Shown here: piece by piece, positions 33,567 to 44,783 of the stretch
Layout: every line of letters begins with the position of its first letter
Position numbering within the stretch: the first letter of the stretch is position 1
Source of the DNA: Coleophoma eucalyptorum
Lineage: Eukaryota > Ascomycota > Leotiomycetes > Helotiales > Dermateaceae
Assembly (NCBI GenBank): GCA_026120035.1
Contig: JALRME010000021.1
Span: 124,001-188,000 of the forward strand
Direction: 5' to 3'
Length of the DNA: 64,000 nt
Translations under genes and position numbers: made by a program
The notes under the pieces: generated by a model
Seen by the model: the letters and a program-made list of their open reading frames with translations, nothing else
The model's database searches: none
Told to the model about the DNA's origin: nothing

Positions 33567-35635
33567 ATGTTGAAAGTGCTCGCCAAAGGCCGCACGCAGT
33601 CTCCCGTGCTCAGAAACAGCTTGAAATCAACGAGACTTACACCAGTAAGTTTTGCGAACACATCTCCAGTCAATCTGGCTAATACATCGTAGAGCGTAGC
33701 TATGGCACCGGCAAATGTGCGAAGTAGCTCCTCTGCCTTACCAGCAGGTAATGTTTACTTCCACTTCCTGTGAGGGCTGTGCTAACAGAAGTGCAGGCTA
33801 CAAAGAGGACAGTTCAAAAGGCCCCATGTTGCGATTCGAGGAGTCTCTCCCAAAACTTCCAGTTCCGACCCTCGAGGAGACCGCGGCTCGGTACTTGAAG
33901 TCTGTTCATCCCATCCTTTCCAAGTCTGAATTCGAGTCAACTACGGCAGCAGTCAAGGAGTTCATACAACCAGGAGGGATTGGATCCAAACTACAAGAAA
34001 AGTTGATTGCCAGACGTGAAGATCCGCAACACAAGAACTGGATCTATGAGTGGTGGAATGATGCAGCGTATCTCACGTATAGAGATCCAGTTGTACCATA
34101 CGTCAGCTACTTCTACTCTCACCGTGATGACCGAAGGCGGCGCGACCCTTCGAAGCGAGCTGCAGCCATTACTACTGCAGCCCTTGAATTCAAAAAGATG
34201 GTGGACCAAGGTACCCTGGAGCCAGAATATATGAAGAAGCTCCCGATTTCAATGGAGAGTTATCAATGGATGTTCAATGTCTGCCGAGTCCCAGCCAGGC
34301 CAAAGGACTATCCTGTGCAGTATTCGCCTGCTGAAAACAAGCACATTTTGGTCATTCGCAAGAATCAGTTCTGGAAAGTTATGCACGAGATTGACGGCAA
34401 GCAACTCAACACTTCTGAATTGGAACAACAATTCAAGCGGATCTACCAGAAGGCTGAGAAAGTCCCCTCTATTGGAGTGCTCACCAGTGAGAACCGTGAC
34501 GTATGGACAGATGCTCGCGAGGTTCTCCTCAAGGCTCATCCATCAAATGCAAAAGCTCTTAAGGAAGTCGAGGCCGCGTCTTTCGTTGTCTGTTTAGATG
34601 ACGCTGCTCCTGTTACTCTCGAAGAGCGAGCACACCAATACTGGCACGGCGACGGTCAAAATCGGTGGTTTGACAAGCCTCTCCAATTCATTATTAATGA
34701 CAATGGCACCGCTGGTTTCATGGGTGAGCACTCGATGATGGACGGTACGCCGACTCATCGCCTGAACGATTATGTCAATGAGGTTATATTCAACAATAAG
34801 CTGGACTTCTCAGATCCATCTATTCGTTCTAGCATTCCTGAGCCATCTGTCATAAAGTTTCACGTTACCAAGGAGGTCCAAAGTGAAATTGAGAAGGCAA
34901 CCAAGGACTTCACCGAGGTTATCGGACAACATGAACTTCGTGTTCAAGCCTATCAAGGATATGGCAAAGGCTTGATCAAGAAGTTCAAATGTTCCCCTGA
35001 CGCTTACGTTCAGATGATCATTCAACTCGCTTACTACAAGATGTATGGCATTAATCGCCCAACCTACGAATCAGCTGCAACACGACGATTCCAACAAGGT
35101 CGTACGGAGACTTGCCGCAGTGTCTCAGATGATTCGGTCGCATTCTGCAAAGCAATGGGTAATCCTGAGGTTGAAGATAAAGATACTGTTGCTTTGTTCA
35201 GAAAGGCTGTTAATTCACATGTTGAGTACATCACAGCAGCATCTGACGGTAAGGGTGTAGATCGACATCTGTTCGGATTGAAGAAACTTCTTGGACCAAA
35301 TGACGAGTTGCCATCTATTTACAAAGATCCAGCATATGCATACTCCAGCACATGGCGCATTTCCAGCTCACAATTGAGCTCTGAATATTTCAACGGTTAT
35401 GGATGGAGTCAGGTTGTGGACGACGGCTGGGGAATTGCTTATATGATCAACGAGAACAGGTGAGTCCCCGATATTCACATTTGGAGAATTTTACTAATGA
35501 GCTGGTAGTCTCCAATTTAATGTCGTTTCTAAGGGACTCGGAAGTGAAAGAATGAGCTTCTATCTCAATGAAGCAGCTGGAGACATTAGAGATCTCCTTG
35601 TTCCAACACTAGAAGTACCAAAGGCAAAACTGTAG
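33567..35635 (+). CDS. Carnitine O-acetyltransferase, mitochondrial and peroxisomal
   Basis: Four exons (33567-33644, 33693-33747, 33797-35459, 35509-35635) give 640 residues. The choline/carnitine acyltransferase domain runs through most of the protein: LPKLPVPTLEETAARYLKS near 62, WWNDAAYLTYRDPVVP, and the catalytic His356 in GFMGEHSMMDGTP. It interconverts acetyl-CoA and acetylcarnitine, shuttling acetyl units between peroxisomes and mitochondria. Exon 1 encodes a basic, hydroxylated presequence (MLKVLAKGRTQ...). A second in-frame ATG (33702, MAPANV) opens exon 2, and the protein ends in AKL, a PTS1. This matches the dual-targeting layout known for yeast and Candida Cat2. Equivalent genes are acuJ in Aspergillus and CAT2 in yeast. 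Confidence 0.94.
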
Positions 35636-36067
35636 AAGATTCGTGGCGCGATTTTTTGAAGAACAAACAGATCAGAACTATACTGTATCATAGAAGATGA
35701 GCCGCATCATGATTAGAACTATATATCGTTCGCTGTCGTTCGTAGAATCAAAAGATAGACCTTGAACTAGTTGTTTTAGTGACTAAGGATACTTGCTGCC
35801 GGAGCAATAAGTAAGCAGCCAATATTGACAAGTACCATACCGCATGCTTTGCCAAAAGTGCGTCTCGGTGCTTGGTATTAAGCTCCTGGTTCCCAACTCC
35901 CTCTGGATAACTCGGTACTCTCGTCTTGATAACTTCTCAAGGAACATCACCAGTCTATGACACCGAGAACAGATAGAACGCATACGATTGTGCAAGAAGA
36001 TTGAATTGATCGTATCACAACCTCCTAGATATGTACAAGCATGCTTCCGTTGCTGCGTTCAAGTATC
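35636..36067. other. Convergent intergenic region
   Basis: 3' ends of carnitine acetyltransferase and the small membrane protein gene. Nothing recognised. Confidence 0.5.
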
Positions 36068-36493
36068 CTATGATGACTCGCCCTTCTTTGCCTTCTCATG
36101 CTCGATGATCTGCTTGCTCCAGCTGTAAGGACTATTAGTTAGGCTGATGCAACAGATAGTGGAATGGCAAAACGTACTATCGACTAGGAAAGAATCTGCC
36201 CTCCTCCGGGAACTTCGTCCTGTACTCTCGCTCTGCACTCGTATTCCATGCCAGTGCGGTCAGGCCGAAAATGACCACTCCAAAGACCGCAGTGTTTGCT
36301 TTCCAGTTCTTTGGCTGTGCGTACCAACCACCTGCTGGTGACCAGACGTGCTTGGGGTAGCTGGATGCGGCATTAGAAAGATGTGGATTGAAGGGCTGAT
36401 TGTCAATTGACTTACGGAATCTTGCCGCCGCCACCCTATCTATTGTCAGCTTGAAGAACGACCGATTATTATCGAAACTGTGATACATACCAT
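36068..36493 (-). CDS. Conserved small single-pass membrane protein (probably mitochondrial)
   Basis: Four exons (36493-36491, 36435-36416, 36360-36178, 36122-36068) give 86 residues. The first coding exon is the ATG alone and the second is 20 nt; all three introns are exactly 55 bp. The spliced protein begins MGGGGKIPYPKHVWSPAGGWY, with one hydrophobic helix (about residues 32-50, AVFGVVIFGLTALAW) and a C-terminal FFPSRYWSKQIIEHEK. The layout resembles small supernumerary subunits of respiratory complexes, but I cannot name it. The divergent neighbour encodes a mitochondrial ribosomal protein, which fits a mitochondrial role. The splice pattern is supported by clean GT/AG ends, branch-like CTGAC/CTAAC, and restoration of a single frame. 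Confidence 0.75.
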
Positions 36494-36727
36494 TTTGATT
36501 GATCAATTGCTCTTGTATGGGAGGTTCTTTCTGGAGCTTGATGTCGCCGCGACGTTGGAATCTCGAGGTTCGCTAGCTCGGTTGCTGACTAATACGATTT
36601 TGATTGTCGTGTGAGAAGCTCGAGAAATTTTGGGCAGATATTCAGGGACAATCAAAACTAGAACCACGCCATTCGCCCCTCGAAAACAGTTAAGCCACGT
36701 GAAAGAGTTGAGGAGGATTAGGATCAA

Positions 36728-37927
36728 ATGAAGCGATTGCGTTTGGAAAGATGGAGCGGGCAATTGCTGTCCCCGCGGACGAGACAATGTTGTCTACGGC
36801 AGCAACAGCAGCAGCAAGTATATCAACGACTTCATGTTGCTAGCAGTATGCGATCACAATCGACTTCTTCCGCCGCAGAAATCAACTACGAGGATAGTCC
36901 GGAGTCGGAAACCCTGGCAGAATTTGATCTGGATGGCCCTATTCCAGAATTCCCGTCACCACTTCCTGAAGCAGCTCTTCACTCTGCAAAGCTCGCCGCT
37001 CTGCGTGCACGTCTTTCCTTACCCCAAAAACTGCCTTTGCAGACAATGGCGCGAACGCTCGTTGATTCCACCGCAGACCCAAATATAGACTTCAACAATG
37101 CTACTCTAGCGCAATTAGGAGGCAATCTGATGTCCTACTATGTGTCCGAGTACCTGCTTTGCAAGTATCCCCGAATACCGATGACAGTTCTATTTGCAGC
37201 CGCATACGCATACAATGGACCAAAGACGCTGCAGATCATAGGAAAGGAATGGGGTGTGGAGACCGCTGCGGCTCCTGGATCTGAGGTAGATCCCGGGTTG
37301 CTTCAATTTTCAAAGGTGAAGCCGGGGACTCAAATACCAAGCTTGGGGCAGGGACAAATCCGACCAAACGCACATCATCCTTCAAATCGAAGAGGTATTT
37401 CCAGTCGAGTAGTCTATGATGACGAGTTCGGAGACACAATACCAAAGAGAACAGAGCACGAGGATGTAAAGACGACCGAGCTCGCATACGCCAATTTCGT
37501 GAAAGCTGTCGTCGGATCAGTATATGCACATGCAGGACGCGAAGCAGCGAAGAGCTTCGTAAAACAACACATCCTCTCCCGTCATCTCGATATCTCACAA
37601 TTATTCGTCTTCAAATGGCCTGTCCGCGATCTTGCTCGACTCTGCGCGCGCGAGGACTGGGAACATCCTGTTGCACGGATGCTGAGTGAGACGGGACGAC
37701 ACAGTAGATCTCCTGTGTATGTGGTTGGAATCTTCAGTGGTACTGACAAGCTAGGCGAGGGCGCTGGACCAAGTCTGGTCGAGGCGAGGATCAGAGCAAG
37801 CGTTGCTGCGCTGAAAAGTTGGTATCTCTACTCACCTGGTAACCAAGTGCGGGTACCAAGTGATATGGAGAGTGGGGATGAAGCACTGTGGGATCCTGTC
37901 CACATTGATATTGGAGAGATTGTGTAA
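36728..37927 (+). CDS. Mitochondrial large ribosomal subunit protein mL44 (yeast Mrpl3)
   Basis: Intronless, 399 residues. A basic presequence with a Gln run (RQQQQQQ near 24-30) precedes an RNase III-like domain (about residues 95-270): LPLQTMARTLVDSTADP, NNATLAQLGGNLMSYYVSEYLLCKYPRIP, and AYANFVKAVVGSVYAHAG. The C-terminal double-stranded-RNA-binding-like part ends near VYVVGIFSGTDKLGEGAGPSLVEARIRASVAALKSWYLYS. This is the mL44 layout; the domain lacks ribonuclease function in the mitoribosome. The spacer to the divergent small membrane protein gene is 234 bp. Confidence 0.9.
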   Translation: MKRLRLERWSGQLLSPRTRQCCLRQQQQQQVYQRLHVASSMRSQSTSSAAEINYEDSPESETLAEFDLDGPIPEFPSPLPEAALHSAKLAALRARLSLPQKLPLQTMARTLVDSTADPNIDFNNATLAQLGGNLMSYYVSEYLLCKYPRIPMTVLFAAAYAYNGPKTLQIIGKEWGVETAAAPGSEVDPGLLQFSKVKPGTQIPSLGQGQIRPNAHHPSNRRGISSRVVYDDEFGDTIPKRTEHEDVKTTELAYANFVKAVVGSVYAHAGREAAKSFVKQHILSRHLDISQLFVFKWPVRDLARLCAREDWEHPVARMLSETGRHSRSPVYVVGIFSGTDKLGEGAGPSLVEARIRASVAALKSWYLYSPGNQVRVPSDMESGDEALWDPVHIDIGEIV

Positions 37928-38765
37928 AGGAAGTGTGCTTATATGGACAAACATAGCGTGGCACGTGTATAGTGCCAGAAGAAAGAAATCTGTAGACAAC
38001 AGGAGGTTGTGCAGATGGGACTCTTGTGTATTATAATGAAGAAGGAAGTGGACTGACCGGTTGTATTCTTGTGTTTTATTTGCATCAACCACATTCAGAA
38101 ACAGAAGAAGGCCAGAGAGCCTGGCTTGCATATTCATCTGGTTAGAATGAATGGATGGGTGGATGGATGGATGATTTAGGGACATTTGGGATGCCGGCTC
38201 ATAAATCGGCCTTCCTTGTGACGGTCAGCTGTAAACCACGTACTTGGCATATGTATCAACAGAGTCAATGGAATCCCCTCCTGCCTTGTCTGAATACCGT
38301 CGCAATGAACATACAAAACTAGGCGAGCTACAGTTCTATTTCATAGCTTGGTCTTTTAAAAATGAAGCAAAGATTGTTACTACGTAAGAGGAAGACCATT
38401 TTTCAGTGTAATTCTACCCAACCCAACTTAAGAGGCAGCCACTTTTCTTGAATACATGCGGGAAAAAAACCCCTAGTCATAGCTTAGAAAACGATGGATA
38501 ATCCTCTCGTGTGCTTTGTGATTTGATGTAACAAATGAAGGACTACCTCAAGAATCCCATGCGCGCATCCATCGCCTGCACTGAACCATGCAAGAGTAAA
38601 ATAAAAGTCAAAAGAGAGATAAAGAACGCCAGATGAAAGGAACCCACACTCCATGTACCATGCAAACCTGAGTCATTGAAATTGATGATCAAAGGAAGGA
38701 AGGAAAGGACCGGAAAATACAAGAGCAAGAAGGGTATCTATCCTTTTTTGGTGTTGTTGTTATCA
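37928..38765. other. Convergent intergenic region
   Basis: Lies between mL44 and La 3' ends. Contains the GGAT tetranucleotide repeat listed below. No gene is recognised. Confidence 0.5.
38147..38173 (+). repeat. ATGG/GGAT tetranucleotide microsatellite
   Basis: About six imperfect copies of ATGG in the convergent spacer after the mL44 gene. Confidence 0.8.
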
Positions 38766-40062
38766 TCATGAAGAAGCTTCCACAGGAGTTTCCGTCTTGG
38801 CATCGACTTTCTTGGCTGCTGGTGCTTCATCTCCGCCCTCATCGTCGCGTGCACGCTTCTTATCATTCTGCTCGACACTATTTGTGGTTAGCGACACTTC
38901 AAAAACTTGATATTGGTGAACTTACTCGGCCTTATCCTCCCGTTCCCGGTTTCGGTCGTTGCGAGGTCCTCGGTCATCGCGATCACGGTTGCCACGTCCA
39001 CGGCCTCCACGACCTCCACGGCCACCTTTGCGGTCCTTAAATCCATTCTTCTGGTCATGTTCTCTGCGCTTCTTCCAGTCATTTGGATCGCGATCGCCAT
39101 TCCGGTCACCACGGAATCCTCCACGTCCTCCTCTGCCGCCTCTGAATGGTCGGGTCTGGCTTGGCTCGAGTTTTCCATCTTTAATATCCTGCTCTTTTCC
39201 AGCAATATACTCGCGCTTGGAGGTAATCTTGAGCTCGTTCTTGCCTTGCCAAAGAGGCTTTGATTCAAGGGCAAGGAACTTCTGGGCAAGCTCATCGTCG
39301 GCAAACTCAACAAATACGGATCCCTTGAAAAGCTTATCTTCGGTGCGGCGAAGACGAACAGAGTTGATCGGTCCGTAAGGAGTAAAGAAAGCCTCGATAT
39401 CAAATTGAGTTGTTGGCTCTTCGTCACCAAATCCCTTTACGTAGATGGATCGAGATTCCGATTTGTGGCCCAATCGAGACTTTGGATCATAGGGGGTTTT
39501 GCGCTTGACTTCCTCAGATCCTTCTGGGCCAACAACCTCAAGGAATTCACTGTCCTTGAGAGCTGCTACTACTGCAGAGTATGGCTGGAAACGTTGCATG
39601 CGCTTGAAAGAGTGAATCTTTGCGATTAATACTGGCAAATTAGTAGCTCCATCAGTCAACTCCCACATGAACTTGTCGGTTGGTAGGTTGGCGTCGCCGA
39701 AGTAGAACTCGACCTTTGGCAAACAGTCAGTCATACAATTACTGCCTACAACGACCTCGTTTTCATACCTGCGCGCGAATCTTAACAGGATCATCTGTAG
39801 TAGGCAGAGCGGTAGGATCGAATTTGCTCTCATTGCGGCGGTTGAGCTTGCGCTTCTCATATTGGCTGTGACGATACTTATCCTCTGAAGATCCATTCTT
39901 CTCGTTAGAAGCCTCTTCCTGGGCAGCATTTGCGTCAACCACAGCATCATCCGCGGCGGTAGGAGCTGCTGAATCGCTGCCGTTCTTGTTCACCGTCTCG
40001 TCATTGCTGATGGAGGTGGCAGCTGGATCTGGCTCGGTGGTTTCGACTGGAAGCGCAGACAT
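38766..40062 (-). CDS. La RNA-binding protein (Lhp1/Sla1)
   Basis: Three exons (40062-39769, 39713-38926, 38877-38766) give 397 residues. The acidic/Ala-rich N-terminus is followed by the La motif, split by intron 1 at codon 98: KIRAQ|VEFYFGDANLPTDKFM, and FKRMQRFQPYSAVVAALKDS. Then an RRM (SRSIYVKGFGDEEPT..IEAFFTPYGPINSVRLRR...KGSVFVEFADDELAQKFL), an RGG/RDRD-rich stretch (about 290-355) and a short Lys-rich end. La binds 3' UUU-OH of RNA polymerase III transcripts and aids tRNA maturation. The in-frame upstream extension starts with a non-ATG codon, so I use the MSALPVET start. Confidence 0.93.
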
Positions 40063-40588
40063 TTTGATTCTTGTTTCCAAATTTTATTGAACGTGCAATT
40101 TCTGATTTCAATTCTTCGATGAGAATGGTATATAAAAAGGCTGTGAAGCTCAGAGGTTCGGCGATGACTCGATCGCGGGGTGGGCTGGCGCAGGGAATTT
40201 CTGAGCAATTCGAGAATTGAATAAGAGGGATGCTTGCTATGGTTATGAGTCAAGCAGAGGTGACTCGAGCTTTTTGAGGGAAAGCTCTGGCGTTGCGATA
40301 TGGACTGTCTAGAAAATCCTTGTGAAATAGACCGTAATCGACAATCAGAGGTTGCAGATGCAAAAGAGCTCGCTATCAGTTCTGCAGAAATTCTTTAAAA
40401 TCCCCGCTAAAGTCGGTTCACCTTACTCGTCTAAACCAGTCCCCTAATTATTTGCCAGCTCTCACCGCTCGGTATTTATGGCCTGAGCTTTGAGGCGCGG
40501 AGTAAATTTCGCGAAATGGAAGTACCTACAGCTGTCGAGATATACTTGTACTGACCCTTAGCAGTCTCTTTATCGATTGACACAAACC
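40063..40588. promoter_or_regulatory. Divergent promoter, La(-)/uS4m(+)
   Basis: This 526-bp spacer serves an RNA-binding protein gene and a mitoribosomal gene. A TGAGTCA AP-1/CPC1-like heptamer occurs near 40245. Nothing else stands out. Confidence 0.4.
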
Positions 40589-42076
40589 ATGCCGAGGTCA
40601 CGGAGTTTCCACACTCTGAAGCGTTTCGGAGGAGGCGTGAGTTCGATCCCACTCTTACTTCTCTTGGTGTGGTAAGATCGAAGCTAATAATGGCCTTCCA
40701 GAAAATTCGCCAGTCATGGAACAAAATCAACCTCTATAACCTGTCAAGACTGGGTAATAGGCCAGCAGGCTTCACACACTACCAGCAGAAGTGGAAAGCG
40801 AAGTCAACGACACGAGCCTACCATGGAGAGCAGATTCGAGAGAAGCACTGGCAACGAATGTTCAGATCGCGACTACGGGCAGAGATTCCCATGGACCACA
40901 TCTACCTTGCACAGAACGACGGGTCAGAATTGGCAGCTGGGAGAGGTTCTGGAAAGGAGGTACGTCCTAAAGACGATACCGATTTTAAATCAGTTTCCAA
41001 AAAGAGCAACCGTATTCCGTATATGCATATGACTTATGCTCCTATGGAACGACGATTGGATACAGCTGTGTTCAGAGCTCTGTTTGCGAGCAGTGCTAGA
41101 CAAGCAAGGCAGTTTGTTATACATGGAAAGGTTAGGGTCAACGGTAAAAAGGTTTGTTAAATTCAAAGGTACATGTGAAGGAGTTGGAATTAATAATGAG
41201 TAGATGCCATACCCAGGATACATGCTGAATCCAGGAGACATGTTCTCGGTCGACCCAGAATCGGTTCTGTTCGCTACGGGAGCGCCCAAGGACCTAGAAT
41301 CAATCAGAGTTGGCCGTCGACTCAAAAACACACAGCGAAGCCAGGCACGACAACAAGCGGAAGCGCGCCAGGCAGCAGAGGCACGACGGATAAAGGCTTT
41401 GGAAGCCAAGCGCGCTCGAGAGGAGGAAGAAAACTCACAGCAACAAGCAGACGCAGCAGCGTTAATACAAGAGAGGGCACGTCTTGATATAACACAACTG
41501 AAGAAACTGCAAAGAAAGCAAATCAAAGGGCTGGTCGAAACGGCCCGTCATCTCATGCGAGACCCACAGAACGAACCATCGGCGAAGCGTAAGATTGAGC
41601 TTCGCAAATTCGTCCAGTCCGCAACAAAAGTCAGCAACAAGGTGCAGCAGAAGGACCGTGAGCAGGTCGAGAAGGAGATCGAGGAGCTCGTAACATCGTT
41701 CGCGATGCTGACTCCTTCTCCACCCGAAGTTGAGGAAGAAGCCAAGAGAGAGGCGAAGGCTGTAAAGGCTGCAGCAGAAGAGAAAGAGGCCCTGGATGCT
41801 GAATTCAAGAAGGAGTATCAGAAATCCTTGGATGCCATTATGCAGGCTCAATATGCTGTAACGGATGAGTCCAAGCCGTACGCCACACCCTGGAGACCAC
41901 GAAACTACATGTCTGCATTCGCATTCATTCCACAGTACTTGGAGGTTAACCAGAATATATGTGCAGCTGTATATCTCCGTCATCCTATTGCAAAACCTAA
42001 TTTTGCGGAAGTGCCTAGTCCATTTGGAGAGGAGACTCAGCAATTGGCTTTTAGTTGGTATCTGAGAAGGAGATAG
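40589..42076 (+). CDS. Mitochondrial small ribosomal subunit protein uS4m (Nam9)
   Basis: Three exons (40589-40636, 40702-41151, 41204-42076) give 456 residues. The first 16 residues ([16 protein letters not shown]) sit on their own exon, and [16 protein letters not shown] follows. The S4 RNA-binding domain is split by intron 2: [32 protein letters not shown], then [22 protein letters not shown] fungal-specific C-terminal extension is coiled and Ala/Glu/Arg/Lys-rich (about 200-395), ending with conserved [21 protein letters not shown] and [11 protein letters not shown]. This matches fungal Nam9/MRPS4. Intron 2 has a GTTTGT donor. Confidence 0.92.
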
Positions 42077-42408
42077 AGGCGTGCTTTAGATGCTGTATGA
42101 TATTGTATTATACTGGGGATTGTAGTTAAAAATACAGATGTACAAACTCTTATGAAGGCTTGCTACCGCGTGCAACAAACACATCTAAAATTTGTGAAAA
42201 TCGGCCTTAGTCAAACACATGATTCCGAGAAAGTGGGAGATAGAATGCATTCTATTCCGACACAAGAACCCTCAGATGGCTAAATTATGCAAAGCGCTCG
42301 GATATTTACACACCCATATGCTACAATGAAGTAGAAGACCTCTAAATCTACAGAACGCAAGCACTTAGCGTCCCCCCGGCAATGGATTACCTGTTCCAAA
42401 ACTTCCAT
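42077..42408. other. Convergent intergenic region
   Basis: 3' ends of uS4m and CAP. Nothing recognised. Confidence 0.5.
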
Positions 42409-44290
42409 CTAACCAGCATGCTCGACAATCTCGCTAGCAACCTTGCCATCCTTAGTAATATACGTTCGAAGTTGCTCTGGAAGTGGTACTTCCTTGTAGT
42501 CACCTTCTTCGCTTGCTGAGTCGATGATGTTGAGATTGATCCCAGACGATTTACTCGAGAACACCTCGGTATCCATACTGTCCTTTCCTAGATAGACTTG
42601 CGCACCATCAACCTGGTCCATAAGAATGGTCGGCAATGTGCCGAGAACTTGAAGCGCAAAGTTGTTGCACTTGATCACGTCAACGGACGAGACCAGAGAT
42701 TCTATAACGATCGATAAGCGAGGAGAGTTATCAACAGATATGGCGTTCGCCTTTCCCTTCACCATGATAGTGGTCTTGCTACAGCGACTGATAAGAATGG
42801 AATGGGAGATTTCAGCCTCAATTTCGATTGGCTCGGGCTCATTTTCGAAGTTTTCCTATAGCAAAATAAGTCAAAATCCAGTGGATTCAAATTCACAACA
42901 CTCACAATCAGCCACTTGTTGCCGTCAAGTCTCTTCACTGGAGGCTTCTTTGTGCGCATGCTCTCTGGTTTGGGCTTCTTTCCGGGAGCAGGGCTCTTGC
43001 CGCGAGATACCGACGAAACGCTGGATGCACTATCACTGCGAGTCGGTACGGTAGATCCTGCACGAAGAGAAGGGTTCTTGTGAGTCATTTGACTCTTGTC
43101 CACTTTACGAAGTCCCTTGGTGACATCTGCTCCTTTGTTCAATTCGTTGAATACAGCAGTAATACCACTGTCCTTGGACTTTGTATTTTCTGGAATATCT
43201 GGGATGTCAAACTTTGGAGGAGGTCCTGGAGGTGGCGGTGGTGGTGGTGGTGGTGGTCCGCCAGCAGAAGGTATGGGAGCCTGGCTGCCACCAACAGATT
43301 TCAAAGCTTCATCGGCACTGACGCCTTTGGGATTCCAGAGAATTCCTGATGGGTAAGTTTGCTTAACGTGCTCAGTTAGATCCTTGAATATTTGATAATA
43401 GGCCTGGATCCATTCAACTTGCTTAGGGTCCCTATTCAACACATCAGTATGTGGTCCTGGAAATATTATCCAGAGCTCTCACTTCTCCTTGAAGTCCTTG
43501 ATGACTCGGTTGCCGTAGTATTGCGCTGAACCCAGTGACTCCTCTACGTGCTTGTGCGGTTTTGGATCAACAGTAACCCATGCTACAACACTGATACTCT
43601 CAGAGACTGCACTGAGTTGGTTGAAGTCTGGCTTTCCTCGGCTCGCATCTCGGATGTCGTTGACGGCAGTAATTGAGTCTTGCAGAGGCTTGAGCAATTG
43701 CATGAAGGCAGGACTTCCCATATCTGGCTTCTTTGCCTGTGTAGCAACCAAAAGAAATTTCCGTTGTCCCTCAAATGCCTTCAACACACTAGATGCCTAG
43801 TTCTTTGGTAAGCTCCGTTCCCTTCTGAACTCTGACTACATTACACACCTGCTCTGCAATTGTTCCCCCCAACCCTTTACTGAGATCCACATACTTCTTG
43901 ACGCTGGTTGAAATGAAGGAATCGAATTCTTCAACTTGCTCTGGAAGCTCAATCGGTGCAGCTTTGGGGGCAGGTGGTGGAACAGGTGCAGCTGGGGTTG
44001 AAGCTGGGGCAGCTGTGGAGAGAGCATTCGAGACAGGTGCACCGTTTGCTTGCGGCGAATCTATGGCAGAAGATGCTATGTCTTCGAGGCGTGAGGTAGC
44101 AGCTTCGAGCCTATTGATCAGAGCTGTCAGCTCGGTGCGCTGGATTGTAGGGACTACTTTATCGACCATTGTCGCCATGGTTGCTTTGCCAGAGCTATGC
44201 TCGGGGGTTGCAGGAAGGAGAAAGAGGCATGAGTGAGACAAACCGCTTGATAAGAGTAGTCAGGTTATGCATATTGTTTGGGGCCGCCAT
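42409..44290 (-). CDS. Adenylyl cyclase-associated protein (CAP/Srv2)
   Basis: Five exons (44290-44244, 44110-43849, 43796-43483, 43431-42906, 42855-42409) give 531 residues. The start MAAPNNMHNLTTLIKR joins LEAATSRLEDIA, the conserved CAP N-terminus that binds adenylyl cyclase. A helical domain (about 105-290) follows, then a ten-proline tract, a WH2-like/central region, and the C-terminal CARP beta-helix (NKWLI|ENFENE..., CSKTTIMVKGKANAISVDN, SVDVIKCNNFALQVLG, TYITKDGKVASEIVEHAG). CAP recycles actin monomers and links Ras/cAMP signalling to actin. An alternative start inside intron 1 (ATG at 44178) gives a different N-terminus without splicing. The polyproline tract is a GGT/CCA repeat at about 43224-43260. 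Confidence 0.93.
43224..43260 (-). repeat. CCA/CCG trinucleotide repeat encoding polyproline
   Basis: Run of proline codons in the central part of CAP, a profilin/SH3-type ligand stretch and a likely length-variable microsatellite. Confidence 0.75.
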
Positions 44291-44783
44291 GGTAGCCGCA
44301 GGGTCCTCGATGCGAGGTGCCAGATGACAAGTTTCAATGCAGGAAAGATCAACAATGCGGAGAGAAGGAATTAGCTGGTGGTGAAACAGACAGCAAATGT
44401 TCAGACCGAGAAGGTACACCACCGATGAAGATGAGGAGAAGTGATGGCTGAGGAAGAGAAGTTTGGTGGATGGGATGACGGGGATGGATTTATCTGGAGA
44501 CCGCAGGCCAAATGTCCCGGCTAGGTTAGGAGGGAGCTCTCCCCTTTGAGCTTGGGCCTCCGATGTCCAACCCAGCAGCCGATGGCAGCCTGAAAGACTG
44601 ACGGCTGCGCTACACGGCAGCCTAACCTGTCAGGCCTGTAAGGCCACTCAGCAAGGCTGCCGCTTCCAGAGCCCTCAGCCTTGTCGTCCTGTGATTCCCC
44701 ATTTCTGACACGCAAATAAAAGTCTCATCATCAACAACAACACCAACCGAGACTGAAAGAACAGGGAGGTAGTTACAGAAGAG
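44291..44783. promoter_or_regulatory. Divergent promoter, CAP(-)/Mak32-like(+)
   Basis: 493 bp between the two starts. No specific motif is recognised. Confidence 0.4.

Noticed and set aside
38959..39378. Arg/Pro-rich plus-strand frame across the La gene
   Set aside because: It is the antisense shadow of the RGG/RDRD repeats in La.
40631..40660. tRNA T-arm-like sequence (GAGTTCGATCCCACTC)
   Set aside because: The flanks do not pair into a T-stem, no A box or acceptor stem is found, and the stretch overlaps the first splice donor of the uS4m gene.
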